Assembly: GCF_046764005.1 (NCBI RefSeq)
Contig: NZ_JBKOFW010000006.1
Location: forward strand, 62,001 to 126,000
DNA: 64,000 bases
Origin: Oryzobacter faecalis
GTDB lineage: Bacteria > Actinomycetota > Actinomycetes > Actinomycetales > Dermatophilaceae
Reading direction: 5' to 3'
Made by a program: the position numbers and the translations under genes. The number at the start of each line of letters is the position of its first letter. The stretch's first letter is position 1. Shown piece after piece: positions 50,128 through 58,897 of this stretch. A model generated the notes under the pieces. That model was not told where the DNA came from and did not search any database. It worked only from the letters and a program-made list of their open reading frames with translations.

Positions 50128-50940
50128 TCACGGGGCTCGGAGCGCCCAGGCTGCGACCGCGCCCGCAGCCGCGACGTTGAGCGAGTCGACGCCCCCGGCC
50201 ATGGGGATCCGGACGGTGAGGTCGACCGCCGCCAGGGTCCGCCGGGAGAGGCCGTCGCCCTCGGTCCCGAGGACGAGGGCGAGCCGCTCGGGCGGGTCCG
50301 CGGCGAGCTCGTCGAGGCCGACCGACTCGTCGGTGAGGGCCAGGGCGGCCGTCGTGAAGCCGAGCGAGCGCAGCACCTCCACTCCCCCCGGCCACGGGTC
50401 GATCCGGGTCCACGGGACCTGGAACACCGTGCCCATCGAGACGCGGATCGACCTGCGGTACAACGGGTCCGCGCACCGCGGGGTGACGAGCACGGCATCG
50501 ACGCCCAGCGCCGCGGCCGACCGGAACACGGCTCCCACGTTGGTGTGGTCGACGACGTCCTCGAGGACGAGGACTCGCCGCGCCCCCTCGAGGACGGCCG
50601 CGACGGGGGGCAGCTCGGGTCGCTGCATCGACGCCAGCGCGCCACGGTGCAGGTGGAACCCGGTGAGCGCCTCGATGACGTCGTGCTCGCCCACGTACAC
50701 GGGCACCCCGTCGGCGGCTGCCGCCTCCACGAGGTCGGCGAGGTCCGTGAGCCACCGCTCGGCCATGAGGTAGGACCGCGGACGGTGGCCGGCCCGCAGC
50801 GCGCGCCGGATCACCTTCTCGGACTCCGCCAGGTAGAGGCCGCGCTCGGGCTCGGTCCGGCGCCGGAGGGCGACGTCGGTGAGCCCGACGTAGTCCTCGA
50901 GCCGCGGGTCTTCGGCGGCGGTGACCCGCTCGACGCTCAT
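50128..50940 (-). CDS. SpoU/TrmH-family RNA 2'-O-methyltransferase
   Basis: A 270-residue SPOUT methyltransferase. An N-terminal substrate-binding domain (about 1-90, with LYLAESEKVIRRAL) is followed by the knotted domain. SPOUT motif 1 appears in VDHTNVGAVFRSAAALG, motif 2 in LALVLGTEGDGLS and motif 3 in IPMAGGVDSLNVAAAGAVAAW. Substrate, rRNA or tRNA, is unknown. It starts at ATG 50940 with GGGGTGAACGGGCG upstream and follows the TSUP gene after 7 bp on the same strand. Confidence 0.92.
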   Translation of the reverse strand: MSVERVTAAEDPRLEDYVGLTDVALRRRTEPERGLYLAESEKVIRRALRAGHRPRSYLMAERWLTDLADLVEAAAADGVPVYVGEHDVIEALTGFHLHRGALASMQRPELPPVAAVLEGARRVLVLEDVVDHTNVGAVFRSAAALGVDAVLVTPRCADPLYRRSIRVSMGTVFQVPWTRIDPWPGGVEVLRSLGFTTAALALTDESVGLDELAADPPERLALVLGTEGDGLSRRTLAAVDLTVRIPMAGGVDSLNVAAAGAVAAWALRAP

Positions 50941-50947
50941 CGCCCGT

Positions 50948-51724
50948 TCACCCCGCCACGACCATCCGCGTCACGGCCACGAGCCCGATGGCGACGATGA
51001 CCGCGCGCAGCACCGTGGGGTGCAGCCGGCGCCCCACCGTCGAGCCGATGACGCCGCCGATCGTCGACCCGACGGCGATGAGGACGACGACGACCCAGTC
51101 GATGCGCCCGAACGCGACGAGGACGAAGACGAGCGCCGCGACGGCGTTGACGACCGTGGCGAGGACGTTCTTGTAGCCGTTGAGCCGCTGGAGGGGCTGG
51201 GGTGACAGGGCGCCGAGGATCCCCATGAGGATGATCCCCTGTGCCGCACCGAAGTAGCCCCCGTAGACGCCGGCGCCGAACGTCCCGGCCTGCATCGCCG
51301 CCCGGTGGTTCGGCTCGCCCTCGTGACCGGCCTCCTCGCGTCGTCGCACGGTCCAGGCGTTGATCCGCGGGCCGAGGACGACGAGCACGATCCCGACGAC
51401 GATGAGCACGGGGACGACCGCCTTGAACACGGCCGGGTCGAGGACGAGCAGCAGGACCGCACCCAGGGCGCCCCCGGCGAACGACATCGGGGCGAGCCGG
51501 CGCAGCTCGGGACCGGCGCCCTCGAGCTCCTTGCGGTAGCCGATGGCGCCCGTCAGCGAGCCGGGGACGAGGCCGATGTTGTTCGAGATGTTCGCCGTCA
51601 CCGGCGGCACGCCGAGGAGCAGCAGGGTGGGGAAGGTGATGAGCGTGCCCGACCCGACGATGGTGTTGATGGTCCCTGCGCCGATCCCGGCCAGCAGGAC
51701 GAGGAGGGCGTCGGACCACGGCAC
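50948..51724 (-). CDS. TSUP (TauE/SafE) membrane transporter
   Basis: A 258-residue polytopic protein with the TSUP repeat pattern: GAGTINTIVGSGTLITFPTLL near the start and GVYGGYFGAAQGIILMGILG in the second half, each a Gly-rich re-entrant motif. About eight hydrophobic segments are present. TSUP proteins move sulfite, sulfoacetate or other organic anions; the substrate is not determinable here. GTG 51724 follows the SPFH gene stop by 3 bp, so it is part of a run of SPFH, TSUP and TrmH-type genes. Confidence 0.88.
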   Translation of the reverse strand: MPWSDALLVLLAGIGAGTINTIVGSGTLITFPTLLLLGVPPVTANISNNIGLVPGSLTGAIGYRKELEGAGPELRRLAPMSFAGGALGAVLLLVLDPAVFKAVVPVLIVVGIVLVVLGPRINAWTVRRREEAGHEGEPNHRAAMQAGTFGAGVYGGYFGAAQGIILMGILGALSPQPLQRLNGYKNVLATVVNAVAALVFVLVAFGRIDWVVVVLIAVGSTIGGVIGSTVGRRLHPTVLRAVIVAIGLVAVTRMVVAG

Positions 51725-51727
51725 CCG

Positions 51728-52927
51728 TCAGCGAGCCGCCGGCGGGGCCGGCGGCTCGGTGCCCGGGACCGGAGGGGGCGGCGGGGCGTCCTCGGCCGGC
51801 GGGGCCGGCGGCGCGGGCGGCGGGGTCGTCGAGGGCCGCGGCGGCACGGCGTCGGCGGGCGGCTGGATCGGCGGCTGGACCCGCGAGGCGGGCGAAGCGT
51901 GCTCCTCGGCCTCCTTGCTCGCGAGGCCCGCCTGGCCGCGTGCCCGGGCCAGCGCCTCGGCCGGGTCCTCGAGCGTCGTCTCCTCGAAAGCGTTGCCCAG
52001 CCCGTCCCCCGGGTCGACCCACTCGTCGCCGCCGTCGTCGAAGCCGCCCTGGCCGCGGCCGAGCATCCCGCCGATCCCCTTGAGGGCGTCGGTGAGCTCG
52101 CTCGGGATGATCCACATCTTGTTCGCGTCGCCTCGCGCCAGCTGCGGGAGCACCTGGAGGTACTGGTAGGCGAGCAGCTTCTGCGTCGGGCGGCCGCGGT
52201 GGATGGCGTCGAAGACCTGCTGGATGGCGCGCGCCTGGCCCTGCGCCTCGAGGATGCGGGCCTGGGCCGAGCCCTCGGCGCGCAGGATCTGGCTCTGCTT
52301 CTCGCCCTCGGCCGTGAGGATCTGGCTGGCCTTGATGCCCTCGGCGTTGAGGATGGCGGCGCGGCGGTCGCGCTCGGCCTTCATCTGCTTCTCCATCGAC
52401 TCCTGCACCGAGTGCGGCGGGTCGATCGCCTTGAGCTCGACGCGGTTGACGCGGATGCCCCACTTGCCCGTGGCCTCGTCGAGGACGCCACGCAGCTGGG
52501 CGTTGATCTGGTCGCGGCTGGTCAGCGTCTGCTCGAGGTCGAGGGAGCCGATGACGTTGCGCAGCGTCGTGACGGTCAGCTGCTCGATGCCCTGGATGAA
52601 GTTGGCGATCTCGTAGACCGCCGACTTCGGCTCGATCACCTGGTAGTAGATGACCGTGTCGATGCTGACGACGAGGTTGTCGCTCGTGATGACCGGCTGG
52701 GGCGGGAAGGAGACGACCTGCTCGCGCAGGTCGATGTTCGCGCGGACGAGGTCGACGAACGGGACGAGGATGTGCAGCCCGCCCTCGAGCGTGCGCGAGT
52801 AGCGACCCAGCCGCTCGATGATGAGGGCGGTCTGCTGCGGGACGATCCGCACGGTGCGGACGAGCACGAGGATCGCGAACGCCGCGAGCAGCAGCAGGAC
52901 GATGATGGCGAAGGTTCCGTCGGGCAT
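51728..52927 (-). CDS. SPFH/Band 7 (stomatin-like) membrane protein
   Basis: A 399-residue protein with an N-terminal membrane helix (about 6-24), a Band 7 domain (about 25-190) and a coiled coil (about 190-250, AERDRRAAILNAEG and QARAIQQVFDA). The C-terminal 60 residues are Pro/Ala-rich and disordered. Such proteins assemble into large membrane cages or microdomains and often act with an NfeD partner, which is the next gene upstream. The function here is unknown. ATG 52927 has AAAGG upstream. Confidence 0.9.
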   Translation of the reverse strand: MPDGTFAIIVLLLLAAFAILVLVRTVRIVPQQTALIIERLGRYSRTLEGGLHILVPFVDLVRANIDLREQVVSFPPQPVITSDNLVVSIDTVIYYQVIEPKSAVYEIANFIQGIEQLTVTTLRNVIGSLDLEQTLTSRDQINAQLRGVLDEATGKWGIRVNRVELKAIDPPHSVQESMEKQMKAERDRRAAILNAEGIKASQILTAEGEKQSQILRAEGSAQARILEAQGQARAIQQVFDAIHRGRPTQKLLAYQYLQVLPQLARGDANKMWIIPSELTDALKGIGGMLGRGQGGFDDGGDEWVDPGDGLGNAFEETTLEDPAEALARARGQAGLASKEAEEHASPASRVQPPIQPPADAVPPRPSTTPPPAPPAPPAEDAPPPPPVPGTEPPAPPAAR

Positions 52928-52961
52928 GGGTTGGGCCTTTCACGCGGCGCCGGGGCGCAGG

Positions 52962-53426
52962 TCAGCTGGACGGGTCGTGCTGGACGGGCTCGACGACGGC
53001 GGTCGCGCCGTGGATCGCGATGACACGGACCTCCTCGCCCGGGGCGATCGGGGTGCTGCCCGCGGCCAGCCGGGCCGACCACGTCTCCCCCGCCAGCTTG
53101 ATGCGGCCGTCCGTGTCCGTGACGGCCTGGATGACGCGGGCGTCGCGCCCGACGAGCCCCGCCGGGCCGATGTGGTGGTCGACGAGCCCGTCGGTGAACT
53201 GCCGCTTGATCATCGGCCGCACGACGACGAGGAGCAGCAGGGCCACCGCCACCGCGACGACGACCTGGAGCGGGAACGGCACCCCGAACCCGGCCGAGAC
53301 GGCGCCCGCGACGGCCCCTCCCGCGAGCATGAGGAAGACGAAGTCGACCGTCGCGACCTCGATGGCGCCGAGGACGAGGGCGACCCCGAGCCAGAACAGC
53401 CACCAGTTCTCCGTCAGCCAGTCCAT
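52962..53426 (-). CDS. NfeD-like membrane protein
   Basis: A 154-residue short NfeD. The first ~85 residues form two to three hydrophobic helices (WLFWLGVALVLGAIEVATVDF). The last ~65 residues form the soluble OB-fold domain (VGRDARVIQA, TDTDGRIKLAGETWSA and VIAIHGATAVVEPV). It is the usual partner of Band 7 proteins. ATG 53426 has GGAGGGAAGGGGAG upstream, a strong ribosome site. It is the first gene of the NfeD, SPFH, TSUP and TrmH-type series. Confidence 0.91.
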   Translation of the reverse strand: MDWLTENWWLFWLGVALVLGAIEVATVDFVFLMLAGGAVAGAVSAGFGVPFPLQVVVAVAVALLLLVVVRPMIKRQFTDGLVDHHIGPAGLVGRDARVIQAVTDTDGRIKLAGETWSARLAAGSTPIAPGEEVRVIAIHGATAVVEPVQHDPSS

Positions 53427-53498
53427 GGGCTGCTCCCCTTCCCTCCGTGGGTCCTCACCGCGTCGACGTCCGACCGGCGCGGCCAGTTCCGCGCGGCC

Positions 53499-54281
53499 TC
53501 AGCGCGCGCGGGCTGCATAGCGGTCCCCCCGGACCTCGAGCTCGAGCGGGAGGCCGAAGGTGGCCTCGAGGTTCTCGGCCGTCAGTGTGATCTCGAGCGG
53601 TCCCTGGGCGACGACCCGGCCCTCGCGCAGCAGGAGCACGTCGGTGAAGTGCGGCGGCACCTCCTCGACGTGGTGGGTGACGAGGACCATCGCCGGTGCG
53701 GCGAGGTCGGCGGCGAGCGTGCCGAGCCGCCGCACGAGGTCCTCGCGGCCGCCGAGGTCGAGGCCCGCAGCCGGCTCGTCGAGGAGCATCAGCTCGGGGT
53801 CGGTCATGAGGGCGCGGGCGATCTGCACCCGCTTGCGCTCGCCCTCGGAGAGCGTGCCGAACCGGCGACCGGCGAGGTGGCTGGCGCCGAGGGCCTCGAG
53901 CAGCTCGGTCGCGCGGCCCTCGTCCATCCGGTCGTAGGCCTCCCGCCACCGGCCGATGACGCCGTAGGAGGCGGTGACGACGACGTCGCGGACGACCTCC
54001 TGGGGCGGGATCCGGTCGGCGAGCGCGGCCGACGCGAGGCCGATCCGCGGACGCAGCTCGAAGACGTCGACGGCGCCGAGCACCTCGCCGAGGACGCCCG
54101 CGACCCCGGTGGTCGGGTGGATGCGTGCCGACGCGAGCTGGAGCAGGGTGGTCTTCCCGGCGCCGTTGGGGCCGAGCACGACCCAGCGCTGGCCCTCCTC
54201 GACCTCCCAGGTGACGTCGTCGAGGATCGTGGTGTCCCCGCGCACGACGCTCACACCCGCCAGCGCCAGGACGTCACTCAT
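53499..54281 (-). CDS. Single-domain ABC ATPase
   Basis: A 260-residue ATP-binding protein. Walker A GPNGAGKT at 37-44, the signature TLSEGERKRVQIARAL and Walker B ELMLLDEPAAGLD are intact. GLASAALADRIPPQEVV is the Q-loop region. It has no transmembrane gene next to it, so its partner is unknown; it resembles ModF/ABC proteins of unknown export or regulatory role. ATG 54281 lies 7 nt after TAGGGT (54289-54294, minus strand). glgM lies upstream, 19 bp away, but has its own unit. Confidence 0.9.
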   Translation of the reverse strand: MSDVLALAGVSVVRGDTTILDDVTWEVEEGQRWVVLGPNGAGKTTLLQLASARIHPTTGVAGVLGEVLGAVDVFELRPRIGLASAALADRIPPQEVVRDVVVTASYGVIGRWREAYDRMDEGRATELLEALGASHLAGRRFGTLSEGERKRVQIARALMTDPELMLLDEPAAGLDLGGREDLVRRLGTLAADLAAPAMVLVTHHVEEVPPHFTDVLLLREGRVVAQGPLEITLTAENLEATFGLPLELEVRGDRYAARAR

Positions 54282-54300
54282 GTCCCGAACCCTAACGGAG

Positions 54301-55509
54301 TCAGGGCGAGAGCATCCGGCGCCGCAGGACGTCGAGGTACACCTGGTGCGTCTGCTCGCCGATCCGGCTCCACGAGAACGACTCCACGGCCCGCTTCCGC
54401 CCCGCGAGACCCATCCGGTCGGCCCGCGCGGGGTCGCTCACGGCGTCGGTGAGGGCGGCCGCGAGGTCGGCGACGAAGCGGTCGGGGTCGACCGGCGTGC
54501 CGGTGCCGTCCTGGACCTGCTCGATCGGCACGAGCCACCCGGTCTCGCCGTCGACGACGACCTCCGGGATGCCCCCGGTCGCCGTCGCGACCACCGGCAG
54601 CTCGCATGCCATCGCCTCGAGGTTGACGATGCCGAGGGGCTCGTACACCGAGGGGCAGACGAAGACGGTGGCACTGGAGAGGAGGGCGACGACCTCGCCC
54701 CGGGGCAGCATGGTCGGCACCCAGACGACCCCGTCGCGCGTCTGGCGCAGGCCGTCGATGAGGGACTCGACCTCGGCGAGGATCTCGGGCGTGTCCGGCG
54801 CGCCGGCGAGGAAGACGAGCTGGACCTCGGGCGGCAGCTCGGCCGCCGCGCGCAGGAGGTAGGGCAGGCCCTTCTGCCGCGTGATGCGGCCGACGAAGAT
54901 GACGCTCGGCCGGTCCGGGTCGACGCCGTGCCGCCGGACGACGTCCTCGTCGCGCTCGCGCTGCCAGAGCTGGCTGTCGATGCCGTTGTGGACGACCTTG
55001 ACCTTGTCCGGGTCGACCTGCGGGTAGGAGCGCAGGATGTCCTCGCGCATGCCGGCGCTGACCGCGATGACCGCGTCCGCGGCCTCGTAGGCGGTCTTCT
55101 CGACCCACGAGGACAGGCGGTACCCGCCGCCCAGCTGCTCGGCCTTCCACGGGCGCATCGGCTCCAGGCTGTGTGCCGTGAGGACGTGCGGGACGTCGCC
55201 CAGCAGGCTCGCGACGTGCCCGGCGAAGTTGGCGTACCAGGTGTGCGAGTGGACGATGTCGGCCCCGTCGCAGGCCGCCGCGATCGACAGGTCGACCCCG
55301 AGCGTGGTCAGCGCCGCGTTGGCGCCGGACAGCTCGGCGAGGTCGGGGTGCCCGGTCGTGCCGTCCTCGTCCCTCGGGTCGCCGAAGGCGTGGACGCGCA
55401 CGTCGAGGTCGCCGCGCCCGCGCAGTGCCCGGACGAGCTCGGCGACGTGGACTCCGGCACCGCCGTAGATGGCCGGGGGGTACTCCTTGCTGAGGATGTC
55501 GATGCGCAC
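54301..55509 (-). CDS. glgM: Glycogen/maltosyl glucosyltransferase, GlgM/GlgA type
   Basis: A 402-residue GT4-fold glycosyltransferase. It begins RIDILSKEYPPAIYGGAGVH like mycobacterial GlgM (Rv1212c), which makes maltose-1-phosphate for the GlgE pathway or glycogen. GRITRQKGLPYLLRA and VCPSVYEPLGIVNLEAMA mark the nucleotide-sugar site. GTG 55509 was preferred to GTG 55518 because TAGGGT lies 7 nt upstream. It is divergent from glgC, which supplies ADP-glucose. Which of the GlgA and GlgM activities it has cannot be fixed from sequence. Confidence 0.9.
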   Translation of the reverse strand: MRIDILSKEYPPAIYGGAGVHVAELVRALRGRGDLDVRVHAFGDPRDEDGTTGHPDLAELSGANAALTTLGVDLSIAAACDGADIVHSHTWYANFAGHVASLLGDVPHVLTAHSLEPMRPWKAEQLGGGYRLSSWVEKTAYEAADAVIAVSAGMREDILRSYPQVDPDKVKVVHNGIDSQLWQRERDEDVVRRHGVDPDRPSVIFVGRITRQKGLPYLLRAAAELPPEVQLVFLAGAPDTPEILAEVESLIDGLRQTRDGVVWVPTMLPRGEVVALLSSATVFVCPSVYEPLGIVNLEAMACELPVVATATGGIPEVVVDGETGWLVPIEQVQDGTGTPVDPDRFVADLAAALTDAVSDPARADRMGLAGRKRAVESFSWSRIGEQTHQVYLDVLRRRMLSP

Positions 55510-55516
55510 GAAATTC

Positions 55517-55565
55517 ACCCTAGTGACGACACGGTCTCCCGGCGAGGGTGCGGAGCCAATAGCGT
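55517..55565. promoter_or_regulatory. Divergent leaderless promoters of glgM and glgC
   Basis: In the 63-bp gap, minus-strand -10 TAGGGT (55522-55517) serves glgM, and plus-strand -10 TAGCGT (55560-55565) serves glgC, each 7 nt before its start codon. The promoters lie back to back with 37 bp between the hexamers, so their -35 regions overlap and a single regulator could control both. Confidence 0.55.
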
Positions 55566-55572
55566 GGGGGCC

Positions 55573-56826
55573 ATGGCGTACCGCAGCGGAGGTCCCAAGG
55601 TCCTGGCAATCGTGCTCGCGGGGGGTGAGGGGAAGCGCCTCATGCCACTCACGGCCGACCGCGCCAAGCCCGCCGTGCCCTTCGGGGGCATCTACCGGCT
55701 CGTCGACTTCGCCCTGTCGAACGTCGTCAACTCCGGCTACCTCAAGGTCGTCGTTCTGACCCAGTACAAGTCGCACAGCCTGGACCGGCACGTGACGAAG
55801 ACGTGGCGGATGTCGACGATGCTCGGCAACTACGTCGCGCCGATCCCGGCCCAGCAGCGCATCGACAAGTCCTGGTACCAGGGCAGCGCCGACGCGATCT
55901 TCCAGTCGCTCAACACGATCACCGACGAGAAGCCCGACATCGTCGTCGTCGTCGGGGCCGACCACGTGTACCGGATGGACTTCTCCCAGATGGTCGACCA
56001 GCACATCGAGTCGGGAGCCGGGGTCACGGTCGCCGCCATCCGGCAGCCGATCGACATGTCCGACCAGTTCGGCGTCATCGAGGTCGCCGACGACGACCAC
56101 ACGAGGATCAGCGCGTTCCGCGAGAAGCCGACCGACCCCGCCGGGCTCCCCGACTCCCCCGACGAGATCCTCGCGAGCATGGGCAACTACGTCTTCTCGG
56201 CCGACGCCCTCATCGAGGCGGTGACGAAGGACTCCACGCTGGAGGGCAGCAAGCACGACATGGGCGGCGACATCGTCCCGGCGCTCGTCGAGCAGCGGGC
56301 GGCCTACACCTACGACTTCCAGAAGAACGTCATCCCGGGCGGTACCGAGCGGGACATGGGCTACTGGCGGGACGTGGGGACCATGGACTCCTACTTCGAC
56401 GCGCACATGGACCTCGTGTCGATCCACCCGGTGTTCAACCTCTACAACTACGACTGGCCGATCTACACCTCGCACGGGCCGTACCCGCCGGCGAAGTTCG
56501 TCCACGGGTCGCACGGACGGTTCGGCGAGGCGCTCAACTCGGCCGTCTCCCCCGGCGTCGTCATCTCCGGGGCGCGGGTCAACGGCTCGGTCATCTCACC
56601 GGACGTCAGGGTGCACAGCTACACCGAGGTCGACAGCAGCGTCATCCTCGACGGCGTCGAGATCGGCCGGCACTGCGCCATCCAGCGTGCCGTCATCGAC
56701 AAGAACGTCGTCGTCCCCGACGGGGCGAAGATCGGCTTCGACCGCGAGCACGACCTGGAACGGGGGTTCTCGGTCACCGAGTCGGGCATCACCGTCGTCG
56801 GCAAGGGCCAGACGGTGGTCGCGTGA
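55573..56826 (+). CDS. glgC: Glucose-1-phosphate adenylyltransferase
   Basis: A 417-residue ADP-glucose pyrophosphorylase that provides ADP-glucose for glycogen. The N-terminal site GGEGKRLMPLT (17-27) is followed by KPAVPFGGIYRLVDFALSN, the ATP/allosteric part. WYQGSADAIFQSLN, VVGADHVYRMD and GTMDSYFDAHMDL follow, and the C-terminal left-handed beta helix closes the protein (VISPDVRVHSYTEVDSSVI region). ATG 55573 has TAGCGT 7 nt upstream. The next gene starts with GTG 4 bp inside the stop (GTGA). Confidence 0.97.
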   Translation: MAYRSGGPKVLAIVLAGGEGKRLMPLTADRAKPAVPFGGIYRLVDFALSNVVNSGYLKVVVLTQYKSHSLDRHVTKTWRMSTMLGNYVAPIPAQQRIDKSWYQGSADAIFQSLNTITDEKPDIVVVVGADHVYRMDFSQMVDQHIESGAGVTVAAIRQPIDMSDQFGVIEVADDDHTRISAFREKPTDPAGLPDSPDEILASMGNYVFSADALIEAVTKDSTLEGSKHDMGGDIVPALVEQRAAYTYDFQKNVIPGGTERDMGYWRDVGTMDSYFDAHMDLVSIHPVFNLYNYDWPIYTSHGPYPPAKFVHGSHGRFGEALNSAVSPGVVISGARVNGSVISPDVRVHSYTEVDSSVILDGVEIGRHCAIQRAVIDKNVVVPDGAKIGFDREHDLERGFSVTESGITVVGKGQTVVA

Positions 56827-57647
56827 CGGACCGGCCCATCCGCATCGGCGTCCAGCTCCAGCCGCAGCACGCGTCGTACACCGACATCCGCCGCGCCTGC
56901 GCCCGGCTGGAGGAGATGGGCGTCGACATCCTCTTCAACTGGGACCACTTCTTCCCGCTCTACGGCGACGCCGACGGTGCGCACTTCGAGTGCTGGACGA
57001 TGCTCGGCGCCTGGGCCGAGGCCACCGAGCGCGCCGAGATCGGTGCCCTCGTCACGTGCAACAGCTACCGCAACCCGCAGCTGCTCGCCGACATGGCCCG
57101 CACCGTCGACCACATCAGCGCCCGCGACGGCGGCACGGGCCGGCTGGTCCTCGGCATCGGGTCGGGCTGGTTCGAGCGCGACTACGACGAGTACGGCTAC
57201 GAGTTCGGGACTGCCGGTGACCGGTTGGACGACCTCAGGCGCGACCTGCCCCTCATCAAGGACCGGTGGGCGAGGCTCAACCCGGCGCCGACCCGCCGGA
57301 TTCCGGTGCTGATCGGCGGCGGCGGCGAGCGCAAGACCCTGCGGATCGTTGCCGAGCACGCCGACATCTGGCACGGCTTCGGGCGCCCCGAGTCCATCGC
57401 CCACAAGCACGCCGTCCTCGACGAGTGGTGCGCGAAGGTCGGACGCGACCCCGCCGACATCGAGCGCTCGGCCGGGGTCTCCCCCAAGCCGGGGCGGCTG
57501 CCCGAGGACGTCGCCGACTACGCGGGCGGGGCGGAGGCGCTGCACGAGGTCGGGACCCGGCTGTTCACGGTGGGCCTCGACGGCCCGCGCTACGACCCGG
57601 GACCGATCCGCGACCTCGTCGCGTGGCGCGACGCCCGGCAGGGTTAG
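56823..57647 (+). CDS. LLM-class F420-dependent oxidoreductase
   Basis: A 274-residue luciferase-like protein. Motifs include IRIGVQLQPQHASYTDIR, FNWDHFFPLYGDADG and LVLGIGSGWFERDYDEYG, with the Gly-rich cofactor loop GIGSGW. RIPVLIGGGGERKTLR and the C-terminal barrel end follow. Its substrate is unknown. The GTG (56823) overlaps the glgC stop as GTGA, so it is coupled to glycogen synthesis, but the functional link is unclear. It is the second LLM protein of the window. Confidence 0.87.
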   Translation: MTDRPIRIGVQLQPQHASYTDIRRACARLEEMGVDILFNWDHFFPLYGDADGAHFECWTMLGAWAEATERAEIGALVTCNSYRNPQLLADMARTVDHISARDGGTGRLVLGIGSGWFERDYDEYGYEFGTAGDRLDDLRRDLPLIKDRWARLNPAPTRRIPVLIGGGGERKTLRIVAEHADIWHGFGRPESIAHKHAVLDEWCAKVGRDPADIERSAGVSPKPGRLPEDVADYAGGAEALHEVGTRLFTVGLDGPRYDPGPIRDLVAWRDARQG

Positions 57648-57657
57648 CCTGCGAGGC

Positions 57658-58893
57658 GTGCCCGACACCTTCGAGCCCGACCTTCCCCCGCTGCCGGACC
57701 CCGAGCAGCGCACGCTCCTCGTCACCCTCGACGGACCCGACCGTCCCGGCGTGACGAAGGCCGTCTTCGAGGCCGCGTCGACCGTCGGTGCCGAGGTGCT
57801 CGACCTCGAACAGGTCGTCGTCCGTGGGCACCTCGCGCTCTCGGTGCTCCTCGGCCCCACCCATGACGAGAACGTCCTCACCGACCGCCTCACCCGCGCC
57901 GGCGAGGCCCTCGGCCTACGGGTGGGGCTCCAGGCGGGACGGGGCGACAACGCGCGGCGGCGCACCGGGCGCGCGGCCGTCGTCGTCATGGGATCCCCGC
58001 TCGAGACCCGTCACGTGGCCGGCGTGGCCGGGGCCGTGGCCGCGCACGGCGCCAACATCGACCGCATCAGGCGTCTCTCGCGCTGGCCGGTGACGACGGT
58101 CGAGCTCGACATCTCCGGCGCCGACGTCCCCGCGCTGCGCGCCGACCTCGCCCTCGTGTCGGCCGAGAGCGGCGCCGACATCGCGGTCGCGCCGGCGGGG
58201 CTGGCGCGTCGTGGGGGCCGGCTCGTCGTCATGGACGTCGACTCCACGCTCATCCAGGACGAGGTCATCGAGCTCCTCGCGGACCACGCCGGCCGCGGTC
58301 CCGAGGTCGCCGCGGTCACCGAGGCCGCGATGCGCGGCGAGCTCGACTTCACCGAGAGCCTCCACGCGCGCGTCGCGACCCTCGCCGGGCTGCCGGCCTC
58401 GGTGCTCGACGACGTGCGCGCCGCGGTCCGGCTCACCCCCGGTGCCCGGACCCTGGTCCGCACGCTCAAGCGGCTCGGGTTCACCGTCGCCCTCGTCAGC
58501 GGTGGCTTCGAGGAGGTGGTGGCCCCGATCGGTGCGGACCTGGGGGTCGACCACGTGCGCGCCAACCGCCTCGAGGTGGAGGACGGCCGGCTCACCGGTC
58601 GGGTCGTCGGCGAGGTCGTCGACCGAGCGGGCAAGGCCGCTGCCCTGCGCGAGTTCGCCGCCGTCGAGGGTCTCCCCCTGACCCGCACGGTCGCGATCGG
58701 CGACGGCGCCAACGACCTCGACATGCTCGCCGCTGCCGGGCTCGGCGTGGCGTTCAACGCCAAGCCCCTCGTGCAGCGCCAGGCCGACACCGCCCTGAAC
58801 GTCCCGTACCTGGACGCGGTCCTGTTCCTGCTCGGCGTGTCGCGGGAGGAGGTCGAGGACGCCGATGCCGCGGGCGACGCCCCACTAGGCTGA
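57658..58893 (+). CDS. serB: Phosphoserine phosphatase with ACT domains
   Basis: A 411-residue enzyme that makes serine from phosphoserine. An N-terminal pair of ACT-like domains (about 15-185) may sense an amino acid. The HAD domain starts with VVMDVDSTLIQDEVIEL (Asp193 nucleophile, Asp195). Further HAD motifs are VALVSGGFEE, with the serine, and AIGDGANDLDMLAAAGLG with the Asp pair. GTG 57658 follows TAGCCT (57645-57650) by 7 nt. It precedes cphB after 4 bp. Confidence 0.94.
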   Translation: MPDTFEPDLPPLPDPEQRTLLVTLDGPDRPGVTKAVFEAASTVGAEVLDLEQVVVRGHLALSVLLGPTHDENVLTDRLTRAGEALGLRVGLQAGRGDNARRRTGRAAVVVMGSPLETRHVAGVAGAVAAHGANIDRIRRLSRWPVTTVELDISGADVPALRADLALVSAESGADIAVAPAGLARRGGRLVVMDVDSTLIQDEVIELLADHAGRGPEVAAVTEAAMRGELDFTESLHARVATLAGLPASVLDDVRAAVRLTPGARTLVRTLKRLGFTVALVSGGFEEVVAPIGADLGVDHVRANRLEVEDGRLTGRVVGEVVDRAGKAAALREFAAVEGLPLTRTVAIGDGANDLDMLAAAGLGVAFNAKPLVQRQADTALNVPYLDAVLFLLGVSREEVEDADAAGDAPLG

Positions 58894-58897
58894 CGGC

